In this document: positions 7,832-15,936 of the stretch, in pieces
Layout of the letters: each line of letters starts with the position of its first letter
How positions within the stretch are numbered: the stretch's first letter is position 1
Assembly (NCBI GenBank): GCA_903927615.1
Contig: CAIYNU010000021.1
Span: 1-39,623, forward strand
Origin: an uncultured Rhodospirillales bacterium
Lineage (GTDB): Bacteria; Pseudomonadota; Alphaproteobacteria; Azospirillales; Azospirillaceae
Direction of reading: 5' to 3'
Length of the DNA: 39,623 nt
Program-made: the position numbers and the translations under genes
The notes under the pieces: generated by a model
The model's input: the letters and a program-made list of their open reading frames with translations, nothing else
Told to the model about the DNA's origin: nothing
The model's database searches: none

Positions 7832-8113
7832 GAGATAATCCTGATTGCTCCCTTTGAGGATGGGCGTGTTGAACCACGAGGCCGGCTCGTTCCGGAACAG
7901 GCTACGCCCAAAATTCCTTCGTATCATCATTCAATTGCGGAGATCATTGCACGAGCCATCGCCCGCGTCCAGTCTTCGAAAGGGGAATAGTCTGCTACGC
8001 GCACCGGTCATGGCCGAACCGGCCGGACCCGGCGGCCCGGGTGGAAAAAGGTGGGGCCAGAGGCGGCTCAACCGGACGCGGCACTTCCGGTGGCGGCGCC
8101 GGCGCCGCCAGGA

Positions 8114-8647
8114 TCAGCCGACTCGGCGGTAGGCCGACAGGGCATTGAGAGTTTCCGCGCCGATGCGGCCGAGCGACCGGGCCAACGCCAGGGCCTCTTC
8201 GGTGTCGCCGTCTTCGACCGCCTGTTCGATGCCGCGGCAGACCAGGGCCAGGCGCAGAGCGCCGAAGGTCTGGGAGCAACCCGACAGCGCATGGCCTTCG
8301 AAGGCGATGATCCGCAGATTGGCGGTGGGGGTCGCGGCGGCGATCCGGTCCAGTCTGTGACTGAGGTCGTCAACGAAGCTGGTGAGGATGGCCGTCAGAG
8401 CATCGGGGGCGATATCGCCGCACAGGTCGGCCAGCGTGGCCACGTCAAACACCGGGGCGATGTCGTCCGTGGCGGACGCGGCGGGCCGGGTGGTCAGGGC
8501 ATGCCACAGGCGTTCGACTCGGGGCCCCGGGTTGGGAGCCCAAGGATCACCGGCCCAAGGATCACCGGCCCAGGTGTCGCCGGCCCAGGTGTCGCCGGTA
8601 TGGGCGCCGACGGCGGCCTCTTTAACCAATTCAATCGATCGCGCCAT
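8114..8647 (-). CDS. HPt-domain phosphotransfer protein with Trp-rich tandem repeat
   Basis: A 177-residue protein. Residues 66-170 look like a histidine phosphotransfer (Hpt) domain: FVDDLSHRLDRI, then FEGHALSGCSQTFGALRLALVCRGIEQ, where His119 matches the phospho-His of the 'AHxLKGSSxxxGA' motif, with Ser in place of Lys at the usual position. Residues 18-37 are four copies of a pentapeptide (AGDTW/AGDPW type) from a 15-bp tandem repeat at 8536-8595. Hpt proteins shuttle phosphoryl groups between hybrid kinases and response regulators. No kinase is adjacent; the next gene to the right is a PAS/GGDEF/EAL protein on the other strand. Start at 8647 ATG. Confidence 0.75.
   Translation of the reverse strand: MARSIELVKEAAVGAHTGDTWAGDTWAGDPWAGDPWAPNPGPRVERLWHALTTRPAASATDDIAPVFDVATLADLCGDIAPDALTAILTSFVDDLSHRLDRIAAATPTANLRIIAFEGHALSGCSQTFGALRLALVCRGIEQAVEDGDTEEALALARSLGRIGAETLNALSAYRRVG
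8536..8595. repeat. 15-bp in-frame tandem repeat, four copies
   Basis: Two units GCCCAAGGATCACCG followed by two units GCCCAGGTGTCGCCG. They lie inside the HPt gene and encode the Trp-containing pentapeptides. The pairwise identity of units suggests recent duplication. Confidence 0.9.
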
Positions 8648-9203
8648 GGGTTGGCCGTCCTTTCCTGTCCGCGCGGCGGCTGCTGCCGACAGTTCGTGTC
8701 TTCAGTCCTTGGTCGTGGCGGTCGGAATGCAAGGACCGCGCCAGGGACCGGCGGCGGCCTCCGGCGCCGGAACCGCGGGTTATCGGGGAGTCTTGAACGC
8801 ATCGCGGGATAGTTTTTGGGGTGGCCGGACCGGCAGCGGTATCCAGGGTCGCTGCGGACGAGTCCCGATCGCGCGACGGCCGGGGGGCGAAGGCGGAATG
8901 CCTCGCATTTTGCAAGTAATACTTTGTGCGCTGGCGGCGACCGGTGCGCCGGTGCCTCTGGCCAGGAGGACAAAGCACCCCTGAGCGTCGCGTGATGGCG
9001 ACCATGGGTCGGCCGAACCCGGCTTTCGATCATTTGTGCGCAACGTATCCTTTGTCGTCATCGATGGCTGTTGGGGTTGCGCGGAGAACTTGGGCGGCCG
9101 ATGTTTTGTCCGGTGGGGCGCTTTTTGAGATCGATCCGGGGATGGACGATGGTATGGTTTGCCGATAGCCGATCCGTGGCCGGTGGCGTGGACGTGATAG
9201 CGA
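8648..9203. other. Gene-poor divergent region between HPt and GGDEF/EAL genes
   Basis: 556 bases. The open frames here (both strands) give Arg/Pro/Gly-rich translations without domain features, so I call no gene. The region must hold divergent promoters for the two genes; none close to consensus was seen. A short AT-richer island lies around 8910-8935 and 9040-9070. Confidence 0.4.
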
Positions 9204-11927
9204 ATGACGAAGGCGATCTCGGCGATGGATCGGGTGTCTGTCGCCGGTGGCGCCGGCAAGGTCTTGGCGGTGAACGCGGGGAGTTGTTGGATGTGTCAGG
9301 ACGGCACCGGTGCAGCGGCGGGTGCCGCCGGGGTCGTCACCGGCGTGGTGGAGGTCGCGGAGGCGGGCGGGCGGGTGCGCGCTTATGCCGATCGTGAGGC
9401 GTTGAGACGGGCTGAGCGTAACGCGGCGCTGGAACGGGTCGGTAGCGAAGGGGTGTGGGACTGGGAACCCGCGACCGGCCGCATGGAGGTCTCCCGCCGC
9501 TTCCTGACGCTGGTCGGCATCCCGGCCGTGGCTCGCGGCTATTGCGGGGAGGACTGGTTTTCGCGGGTTCATCCCGATGACCTGATCTGGCTCCAGGCCT
9601 GTTTTTCAGGCCAGACCGAACGGGCACCGGCGCCGTTTATCCTGGAACACCGGGTTCGGGTTGGCGATACCGGTTGGCGTTGGCTGGCCTGTCGCGGGAT
9701 CGCGGTGCCCGGCCACGATGGCGTGCCCGACCGACTGGTGGGGACGGTCAACGAAATCACGGAAATGAAGAATGCCGAACAGCGGCTGCGCCAGAGCGAA
9801 GAGCGGTATACCCTGGCCGCCGCCGCTGCGAGCGACGGCCTGTATGACTGGGACCTTGTTAACAACAGCATCTATTACTCGCCGCGATGGAAGGCAATCC
9901 TTGGTTTTTCGGCCAAGGATATCACGGACTCGCCAAGCGAATGGTTCAAGCGGGTGGTGCCCGAGGACATGATCTGGCTTCAGGCCACCCTCGAGGAGCA
10001 GTTGAATCGGTCCCTGGACCCGGTGAAGTCGTTCAAGATCGAATACCGCATTCGCGATGCCGGTCAGGCCATCCGCTGGATGGTCTGTTGCGGCATGACG
10101 GTGCGCGACGATAATGGCGACGTGGTCAGAATGATCGGTTCCCAGGCCGACATTACCGATCGCAAGCTGGCCGAACAGGACTTGCGCCAAAGCGAGGAAC
10201 GTTACGCGCTGGCGGCCCGCGGCGCCAATGACGGGTTGTGGGACTGGCGGCTTGATATCGGCGAGACCTATCTGTCGCCGCGCTGCCTGTCGATGCTTGG
10301 GTTTCCCGAAGCCGCACTGGAAAATCGCCTTAAGGATTGGTTCCGGTTGGTGGTTCCGGACGATCGTCGGGGGTTGGTGGCGGCGTTGCGTCAGCACCTG
10401 GCGGGCGCGACCGGGCATCTGGCCCATGAATTTCGCATGCGCCTTGCCGACGGCGGCATCGCCTGGTGTCAGATTCGCGGGGCCGTGGTGCGCGACGGCA
10501 ACGGGTTGCCGGTGCGTATCGCCGGTTCCGTCAGCGACGTGACGGCGCGCAAGAAGGCAGAGTTGCGGCTCCAGTTCAACGCTTTCCACGACGGGCTGAC
10601 GGGTTTGCCGAACCGCTCGCTGTTGCTCGATCGCGTCGGCCAGATGATGGCGCGGCAGAGCAGCGGCGGCCCTCATTTCGCCGTGCTTTTGCTCGACATC
10701 GACCGCTTTCAGGCGATCAACGACAGCCTGGGCAATGTTATGGGCGATCTGGTGCTGACCACCACGGCGACTCGGTTGTTGCGGGTGCGTCGGGTCGGCG
10801 ACACCCTGGCCCGGCTGAGCGCCGATGAGCTCGCGCTGCTGACCGAAGAAGTCTCGGATCCGGCCACGGCGCTGATGGAGGCCAACCGCATGAGCGAGGT
10901 GGTGGCGCGGCCGTTCTATCTGGAGAACCGGGATATTGTGCTGACCGCCTCGGTGGGGATCGCGCTGAGCATTTCGGGTTACGAGCGGGCCGAGGACATG
11001 CTGCGGGACGCCAGTCTGGCCATGGCGCGTGCCAAGAGTGCCGGGCGGGCGCGGTCCGAGGTGTTCGATACCCGGTTGCGTGACCTGGCCCTGACCCAGG
11101 TGCAGACCGAATCCGATTTACACCGGGCCCTCGACGAACGTCAGTTTCGCCTGTACTACCAGCCCATCGTCACCCTGGCGGATGGCCGGATCGCCGGCTT
11201 CGAGGCGTTGATTCGCTGGCAACACCCGGAACGGGGCCTGATTCCGCCCTGCGAGTTCGTACCGTTGGCCGAGGAGTCCGGGCTGATCGTGCCCATCGGC
11301 CGGTGGGTGCTGGAAGAGGCGGCCCGGCAGTTGGTTTGGTGGCAGATCGGGCATCCCGACCGCCAGGCACTGTTCACCTCGGTGAACGTGTCGACCCGGC
11401 AATTACGGGACGATGATTTGTTGGCGCTGGTGGAGCGGGTGGTTCGCAAGACCGGGATCCAACCGTCCTCCTTGAAGCTTGAGATCACCGAGAGCATGCT
11501 GATGCACGGCCGGGACGAAGCCGAGCCGATGATGCAGGCGATTCAGCGCCTTGGTGTCCATTTTTCAATTGATGATTTCGGCACCGGCTATTCGTCGCTC
11601 AGCTATCTGCATCGGGTGCCGGCCAGCACCATCAAAATCGACAAGAGCTTCGTTCAGGCGATCGGCGAAGGTCCGGAAAAAGCGGCGATCGTTCACTTGA
11701 TCGCCGCGCTGGGCGATATGCTGGGCATGGACGTGGTGGCCGAGGGCATCGAGACCGAGCAGGAGGCCGAATTCCTGATGGGCTTGCGCTGTCGCTACGG
11801 TCAGGGCTACCTCTTTGCCAAGCCGCTCCCGGCCAAGCAGATCGAAGCCCTGCTGGGACGGAGCCTCTGGTCATCAGGGGCCGGGACTGAAGGGGCCAGG
11901 ACTGAGACGGTCATGGCGACGTCCTGA
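9204..11927 (+). CDS. PAS-PAS-PAS-GGDEF(degenerate)-EAL protein, likely c-di-GMP phosphodiesterase
   Basis: A 907-residue cytoplasmic sensor protein. After about 70 low-complexity residues come three PAS/PAC units at about 75-190, 200-320 and 335-450; each ends in a D-x-T-x-x-K linker helix and the last two begin after LRQSEERY. A GGDEF domain (about 455-620) keeps LLLDIDRFQAINDSLG, but the active site reads RLSADELALL in place of RLGGDEFAIL, so cyclase activity is unlikely. The EAL domain (about 635-885) is intact: FEALIRWQHP, NVSTRQL, LEITES, IDDFGTGYSSLSYL, IKIDKSF, DVVAEGIET, GQGYLFAKPL. It should therefore hydrolyse c-di-GMP, with the PAS units as the input. No membrane segment is seen. 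It is convergent with the HRDC gene. Confidence 0.92.
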   Translation: MTKAISAMDRVSVAGGAGKVLAVNAGSCWMCQDGTGAAAGAAGVVTGVVEVAEAGGRVRAYADREALRRAERNAALERVGSEGVWDWEPATGRMEVSRRFLTLVGIPAVARGYCGEDWFSRVHPDDLIWLQACFSGQTERAPAPFILEHRVRVGDTGWRWLACRGIAVPGHDGVPDRLVGTVNEITEMKNAEQRLRQSEERYTLAAAAASDGLYDWDLVNNSIYYSPRWKAILGFSAKDITDSPSEWFKRVVPEDMIWLQATLEEQLNRSLDPVKSFKIEYRIRDAGQAIRWMVCCGMTVRDDNGDVVRMIGSQADITDRKLAEQDLRQSEERYALAARGANDGLWDWRLDIGETYLSPRCLSMLGFPEAALENRLKDWFRLVVPDDRRGLVAALRQHLAGATGHLAHEFRMRLADGGIAWCQIRGAVVRDGNGLPVRIAGSVSDVTARKKAELRLQFNAFHDGLTGLPNRSLLLDRVGQMMARQSSGGPHFAVLLLDIDRFQAINDSLGNVMGDLVLTTTATRLLRVRRVGDTLARLSADELALLTEEVSDPATALMEANRMSEVVARPFYLENRDIVLTASVGIALSISGYERAEDMLRDASLAMARAKSAGRARSEVFDTRLRDLALTQVQTESDLHRALDERQFRLYYQPIVTLADGRIAGFEALIRWQHPERGLIPPCEFVPLAEESGLIVPIGRWVLEEAARQLVWWQIGHPDRQALFTSVNVSTRQLRDDDLLALVERVVRKTGIQPSSLKLEITESMLMHGRDEAEPMMQAIQRLGVHFSIDDFGTGYSSLSYLHRVPASTIKIDKSFVQAIGEGPEKAAIVHLIAALGDMLGMDVVAEGIETEQEAEFLMGLRCRYGQGYLFAKPLPAKQIEALLGRSLWSSGAGTEGARTETVMATS

Positions 11928-11939
11928 CCGGTCGGGGCG

Positions 11940-11953
11940 CCCCTGTCCAGGGG
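11940..11953. terminator. Small hairpin between convergent genes
   Basis: CCCCTG-TC-CAGGGG in the 38 bases between the GGDEF/EAL stop and the HRDC stop. It could serve both directions. There is no U-tract, so confidence is low. Confidence 0.3.
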
Positions 11954-11965
11954 CCGTGCCGGCGA

Positions 11966-12382
11966 TTATTCGATCAGGGCGTCGAGGGTGGCCTTGACGC
12001 TTTGGACCATGGCGGCGCCGTACAGGCCGGCCTCAGCGGCGTGGGCAGCGAGAATGGTCGATAGCTCCCGCTCGGTGGTTGGCGCGTAGCGGGCGATGTC
12101 GGCAATCACCTCGTCCGAGACGATGGCCTCGCGAGCGACGCCGGAACGCTCCGCCTCACGCTCTCTCCAGGTGAGCAAGTCGCCCTTGATGGCGCTTTCG
12201 ATCTGGTCCGACTCTTCCTTCAGTCGGGCGTCCTGGTACAGCACCAGCATGCGCCAGGCACCATCAGCATAGGCAGTATCGATGCGATCCACCACAACCG
12301 AGCGCAGAAAGGCGGCGACGGTGTGTCGGATCTGATCCGGATTGGCGTCGGGGATAATGAAGGTGCGGACTTCGGTGCTCAT
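11966..12382 (-). CDS. Small HRDC-domain protein
   Basis: A 138-residue protein. The C-terminal 80 residues match the HRDC nucleic-acid-binding fold: LLTWREREAERSGVAREAI, then VSDEVIADIARYAPTTEREL, then AEAGLYGAAMVQSV, as in RecQ and RNase D tails. The first 50 residues (TEVRTFIIPDANPDQIRHTV and following, FLRSVVVDRIDTAY, WRMLVLYQD) form a separate small alpha/beta unit. Stand-alone HRDC proteins with such an N-terminus are known to me as accessory genes of some diversity-generating retroelements, but no reverse transcriptase lies in this window. Start at 12382; the upstream open frame is Pro/Arg-rich. It lies 38 bases after the Tat-exported small protein, probably in one operon. Confidence 0.72.
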   Translation of the reverse strand: MSTEVRTFIIPDANPDQIRHTVAAFLRSVVVDRIDTAYADGAWRMLVLYQDARLKEESDQIESAIKGDLLTWREREAERSGVAREAIVSDEVIADIARYAPTTERELSTILAAHAAEAGLYGAAMVQSVKATLDALIE

Positions 12383-12420
12383 GGGGCGCGTCTCTGTGGT
12401 GGACGGGTGAGGAGGCCGGC

Positions 12421-12735
12421 TCAAGGGACTGCCGGCGCCGGGGCATCGGGGGTGAGGGCAGCGGTGACCAGTGGGCAGCCGCAGAACGGGCATTTCAGAG
12501 CCGCCAGGGCTTGGGCCCGCTGCGCTTCGGTCAGTGTGACGCCGAGCCGGGCCGCCGCCTCGTCCAACAGGCGCCGGTGGGTGCTATTGACGCCGCAGCC
12601 ATGGTCGATCATGCCGGCATAGTCATCGGTCGGCATCACCTGGAACGCCGCCGCCGTTCCCGCAACCGAAGAGGCACAAAGCGCCCCAAGTCCGAACAGA
12701 AATTGCCGCCGAGGGGAGGGGAAGGGGGTGCTCAT
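12421..12735 (-). CDS. Small Tat-exported protein with CPFCGC motif
   Basis: A 104-residue protein of unknown function. The N-terminus is a twin-arginine signal (RRQFLFGLGALCASSVAGTAAA, with cleavage expected after about residue 30). Tat export suggests folding or cofactor loading before export. The mature part has a helical segment (DEAAARLGVTLTEAQRAQALAAL) and then a compact CPFCGCPL motif, which could bind a metal or act in redox chemistry. A further Cys lies in DHGCGVN, so three to four thiols and a His are available as ligands. It is followed by the HRDC gene on the same strand. I do not recognise the family. Confidence 0.6.
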   Translation of the reverse strand: MSTPFPSPRRQFLFGLGALCASSVAGTAAAFQVMPTDDYAGMIDHGCGVNSTHRRLLDEAAARLGVTLTEAQRAQALAALKCPFCGCPLVTAALTPDAPAPAVP

Positions 12736-12885
12736 CGTATCCGATCCTGTTCCGTTACCGTCCGGGCTGGGGCCGTAGGGACTGTATACGCCGTTTTACG
12801 ACGGCTCGCACCCGTGCTGTGAGTCCCGTCCTTTGGGTCCCGGGGGGCTGCGCTCGGCGGTTGGGGGGCGACCGGTTTCGGTCGG

Positions 12886-13422
12886 TCATTCCTTCAGGGG
12901 TTTCAGCGGCAGGGCAAGGCCGGCGGCGACGAACACCACCCGTTCGGCGCGGGCGGCGACCGCCTGGTTGAGGCGGCCGGCGTGGTCCCGAAAGGCGCGG
13001 GCCAGGGCGTTGTCGGGCACGATGCCGAGGCCGACTTCGTTGGTCACCAGAATCAGACGGCCTTGGACGGCGTCGCAGGCCGAAACCAGATCGGCGGATG
13101 CGGCTTCGACGCTGTGGCCGGCCTCCATCAGATTCGAAAGCCACAGGGTGAGGCAATCCACCAGCACCGTGGCCTCCGGGCTCCCGGTAAGGCGGCGTAC
13201 GGCCTCCGGCAGCAGCAGGGGTTCTTCCACCGTGGTCCAGTGGTCGGCCCGCCGCAGACGATGTTCGTGGATGCGCCGGGCCATCTCGTCGTCGCGACTC
13301 CCGGCGGTGGCGAGGTAAATCCGGGGCGGCGGCCGGCTTAAAGCCAGGCTCTCGGCATAAGTGCTTTTCCCCGAACGGGCCCCGCCGAGGACCAGGGTGA
13401 TGGTTGGGTTCGCTGCGCTCAT
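12886..13422 (-). CDS. cobU: Adenosylcobinamide kinase / adenosylcobinamide-phosphate guanylyltransferase
   Basis: A 178-residue bifunctional enzyme (CobU, or CobP in the aerobic nomenclature) that phosphorylates adenosylcobinamide and then guanylylates it during assembly of the cobalamin nucleotide loop. Seen: P-loop LVLGGARSGKS (residues 10-20), YLATAG, the R-x-HRLRR segment carrying the guanylylated His, LVDCLTLWLSNLM and ILVTNEVGLGIVPDNALARAFRDHAGRLNQ. No other cob gene is present. The first eight residues are encoded by a 21-bp tandem repeat that also provides the ATG; there is no clear ribosome-binding site. It follows the AMIN/Sel1 gene by 39 bases, within an apparent LOG-AMIN/Sel1-cobU transcript. 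Confidence 0.95.
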   Translation of the reverse strand: MSAANPTITLVLGGARSGKSTYAESLALSRPPPRIYLATAGSRDDEMARRIHEHRLRRADHWTTVEEPLLLPEAVRRLTGSPEATVLVDCLTLWLSNLMEAGHSVEAASADLVSACDAVQGRLILVTNEVGLGIVPDNALARAFRDHAGRLNQAVAARAERVVFVAAGLALPLKPLKE

Positions 13423-13484
13423 GGTTGGGTTCGCTGCGCTCAGGGTGGGTGTTCGCTGCGCTCAGGGTCGGGTTCGCTGGGCCG
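13400..13484. repeat. 21-bp tandem repeat at the AMIN/Sel1-cobU junction
   Basis: Two exact units of ATGGTTGGGTTCGCTGCG plus CTC (13400-13420, 13421-13441), a 22-base variant (13442-13463) and a diverged unit (13464-13484). The array spans the 3' end of the AMIN/Sel1 gene, the intergenic gap and the first codons of cobU. The cobU ATG lies at a unit boundary. Confidence 0.85.
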
Positions 13485-14580
13485 AAGGGGTCGCTCTGGC
13501 CCGGGCGATGTCGTCGAGCAGGTCGAGGGCCGACTGGTTTCCGTGGGCGGCGGCGCGCTTGATCAGATCCAGGCCGGCGGCCGGGTTGGCGTCCAGGCCG
13601 ATGCCGCGCAGTTGCATCACCCCTAAATTCATCTCGGCCGGGGGGTAGCCGGCTCGAGCCGCTTCACCATACCAGAACGCGGCCAGGGTGGGGTTGGCGA
13701 CGACCCCCGCCCCCAGCCGGTACATCTGGCCGATGGCGAAGGCGGCTTCCGGGCTGCCGGCGTCCGCCGCCTGACGATAGAGGACGAAGGCGCCGGCATC
13801 GTCGTTGCTATCCTGGGCTTGTCGCGCCTGATCGAGCAGCCGTTGGGTGCGGGCCGATTCGGTGGCGGTGGCGGCTTCGCCCGAACGGGGTACCAGCGGG
13901 GCGAAGGTTGGCGGCCGGGCTTCCTCGGGCACCTCCAGCGGCCGTCCCAAGCCCATCGGCGTCGGCACCGGAGCGGTCGGCGCTAAAACCGGGACCGGTG
14001 GGGGCGGCGCGGCGGCGGCTGGCGGCGGGACCAGGGCCGGCGGTACCGGCACCCCGGCGGTCACCGGTGCCGGTCGTGGGGTCGGCCCGGGTGGCGGATG
14101 CGGCGCGGCCGGCGCCGCGACGAAGTCGATGGCGATGCGGTGGTGGGCATTGGCTTCGGAAGGCAGCGCCCGGACCGACAGCACCCGAACCGGGCCGCTG
14201 GCCAGGAAGCGGACTTCGGCGGTGGTGGGGGCGGCTGCCGGGGCGATGCTCAGTCCGACCAGAGGCGCCAGATTCGTGAGCGTCCGGCTTCCTATGGTCT
14301 TGATCCCGGTTTCCGCCAGATCGATGGTGACGGTCAGGCCGTCGGCCGAGACCGCCTCGGTGAAGGGACCGGCGGAATCCAGGTCGATCACCGCCCTGAT
14401 CTGGTCCTGGTGACGGCCGAAGCGGACATCCAGCAACTGGCGGGCGTCGGCCGGTCCCGGCCCTTGGGTGATCACCAGAACGGCCGCGGTGAGCAGTCCC
14501 GAGGCCGGGTGGCGCCAAGGCCGCCCTGAAGAACGGCGCCGAGTGCAGGAAGGCGGTAACACGGGCGAGGAGCCGGACAT
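13462..14580 (-). CDS. Exported AMIN-domain and Sel1-repeat protein
   Basis: A 372-residue protein. An Arg-rich N-terminus and hydrophobic segment (SGLLTAAVLVITQGPGPADA) suggest a signal peptide. Next is an AMIN-like domain (about 47-150: LLDVRFGRHQDQIRAVIDLDS, LTVTIDLAET, HHRIAIDFVAA), which in other proteins targets peptidoglycan or periplasmic partners. A Pro/Ala-rich linker of about 80 residues follows, then Sel1-type repeats (about 270-350: GAFVLYRQAADAGSPEAAFAIGQMYRLG, LAAFWYGEAARAGYPPAEMNLGVMQLRG and LDLIKRAAAHGN). This layout suggests an envelope scaffold. The start at 14580 is chosen; 14637 is an alternative that would nearly abut the LOG gene. The function is unknown. Confidence 0.78.
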   Translation of the reverse strand: MSGSSPVLPPSCTRRRSSGRPWRHPASGLLTAAVLVITQGPGPADARQLLDVRFGRHQDQIRAVIDLDSAGPFTEAVSADGLTVTIDLAETGIKTIGSRTLTNLAPLVGLSIAPAAAPTTAEVRFLASGPVRVLSVRALPSEANAHHRIAIDFVAAPAAPHPPPGPTPRPAPVTAGVPVPPALVPPPAAAAPPPPVPVLAPTAPVPTPMGLGRPLEVPEEARPPTFAPLVPRSGEAATATESARTQRLLDQARQAQDSNDDAGAFVLYRQAADAGSPEAAFAIGQMYRLGAGVVANPTLAAFWYGEAARAGYPPAEMNLGVMQLRGIGLDANPAAGLDLIKRAAAHGNQSALDLLDDIARARATPSAQRTRP

Positions 14581-14642
14581 GGCGCGATCTTTCGGTTCGG
14601 CGATCGGACAGGCGGCGAGGTGCCGTCGCGGCTCCATCGACG

Positions 14643-15227
14643 TTACAAAGAAACACTGCGTGGGGGCGGGGCGGATTCGGGCCGGCTTTGCAGGGCGTCC
14701 AGGACACCGTCGATATCACGGACCACGGTAAAGAGCCGCTGATAACCGCCCGACACGAAGCCTTCGGCCGTGATGTGCTCCATCAACTTCACCAGGGGGG
14801 CCCAATAACCGGCAATATCGGCGATGATGATGGGTTTGTCGTGAAGCCGGAGTTGCTTCCACGTTACCACTTCAAAGGCTTCGTCCAGCGTGCCAAATCC
14901 ACCCGGCAGGACGACAAAAGCATCCGAATGGTCGACCATCAGCCGCTTGCGTTCGTGCATGCTGTCAACCACCAGCAACTCGGACAGGGCGTCGTGGCCG
15001 ACCTCCAGCGCCCGGATGTGGTCCGGGATGATCCCGGTGACGCGGCCCCCCGCGGCCAAAGCGGCATTGGCCACCAGACCCATCAGCCCGACCCGGCCTC
15101 CGCCATAGACCAGCCGGACGCCGGACCGGGCCAAGCCGGTTCCCAGTTGGCGCGCCGCGTCCTTGTAGACGTCGTTGACGAGACTGGACGAGCCGCAGTA
15201 CACACATACGGAACTTAACGATACCAT
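14643..15227 (-). CDS. LOG-family nucleotide 5'-monophosphate phosphoribohydrolase (TIGR00730)
   Basis: A 194-residue Rossmann-type enzyme of the LOG family, which cleaves nucleoside 5'-monophosphates (cytokinin ribotides in plants; AMP-like substrates in bacteria) into base and ribose-5-phosphate. It starts MVSLSSVCVYCGSSS; YGGGRVGLMG (41-50), MHERKRLM and the catalytic PGGFGTLDE (about 108-116) are intact. The start at 15227 matches the family; earlier in-frame codons do not. It is first in a run with the AMIN/Sel1 gene and cobU, but no shared pathway is evident. Confidence 0.92.
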   Translation of the reverse strand: MVSLSSVCVYCGSSSLVNDVYKDAARQLGTGLARSGVRLVYGGGRVGLMGLVANAALAAGGRVTGIIPDHIRALEVGHDALSELLVVDSMHERKRLMVDHSDAFVVLPGGFGTLDEAFEVVTWKQLRLHDKPIIIADIAGYWAPLVKLMEHITAEGFVSGGYQRLFTVVRDIDGVLDALQSRPESAPPPRSVSL

Positions 15228-15411
15228 GGATATACCTGCACAACCGAGGATTGGGCCGACGAGTGGCGCGAGACTATGGCCGAGGATTGGCATGGCGGAA
15301 GCAGGGCGGGGCGGGGCCGGGGCCTCGTCTGAAGGCCGCTTACACCAAGGGCCGGAAAATCACAAGTCTGGCTCCGCCGGCTCCGGTGGCGGCCGGGAAG
15401 GGATGGGATTG

Positions 15412-15936
15412 ATGCCGGCGTCGCGATGCCCGTTCCGACGACTCCGCGCCGCCCGGTCGGCTTTGGCGCTGCGGGCGCTGGTATCGTTCGGACTGGTCCT
15501 GATGCTGGCGGTGGGGTTGTGTTCGGAGCCGGTTGCGGCTGGGGATGATCCGATTCAGGCGGTGGCCGATCGGCAGGCGGAAATGGATCGGATGGCCAAG
15601 GCAATGCAGGTCATCGGCCGCTTTCTGAAGAACGAGGGCGCCACGGTTGCCGAGGTGGGGGTCAGTGCCGGGACCATCCGGGCGGTCGCGGTTCGGCTGG
15701 TCAGCGACCTGTTTCCCGAAGGAACTGAGATCGGAGTCGGCGGCAGTGCGGCCCGGCCGGAACTCTGGCGGCAGTGGGATGTGTTCGGCCAGTACGCGGC
15801 CAATCTGTCGGCGACGGCAGGACGGTTGGCGGCGGTTGCTGCGACCGGGGACGCGGGCGCCATGCGCGCGCCGATGATTGCGGTGGTCCGGGCGTGCGGT
15901 GCCTGTCATGAACTGTTCCGGCAGAAAAAGCCATGA
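15412..15936 (+). CDS. Class II-type (c'/c556-like) monohaem cytochrome c
   Basis: A 174-residue exported cytochrome. A basic N-terminus and hydrophobic segment (ALVSFGLVLMLAVGL) end in SEPVAAGDDP, giving a signal peptide. The mature part is four-helix-like (MDRMAKAMQVIGRFLKNE ... LWRQWDVFGQYAANLSATAGRLAAVA) and the single haem site CGACH lies at the C-terminus (about residues 162-166), the hallmark of class II cytochromes. The ATG at 15412 is favoured over 15403 by ribosome-binding-site spacing. The stop overlaps the next cytochrome gene by 4 bases (ATGA), so the two are cotranslated and probably work in one periplasmic electron-transfer chain. Confidence 0.85.
   Translation: MPASRCPFRRLRAARSALALRALVSFGLVLMLAVGLCSEPVAAGDDPIQAVADRQAEMDRMAKAMQVIGRFLKNEGATVAEVGVSAGTIRAVAVRLVSDLFPEGTEIGVGGSAARPELWRQWDVFGQYAANLSATAGRLAAVAATGDAGAMRAPMIAVVRACGACHELFRQKKP

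Noticed and set aside
8536-8595. Possible CRISPR or iteron array
   Set aside because: Units are 15 bp, contiguous and in-frame within a coding sequence, with no spacers.
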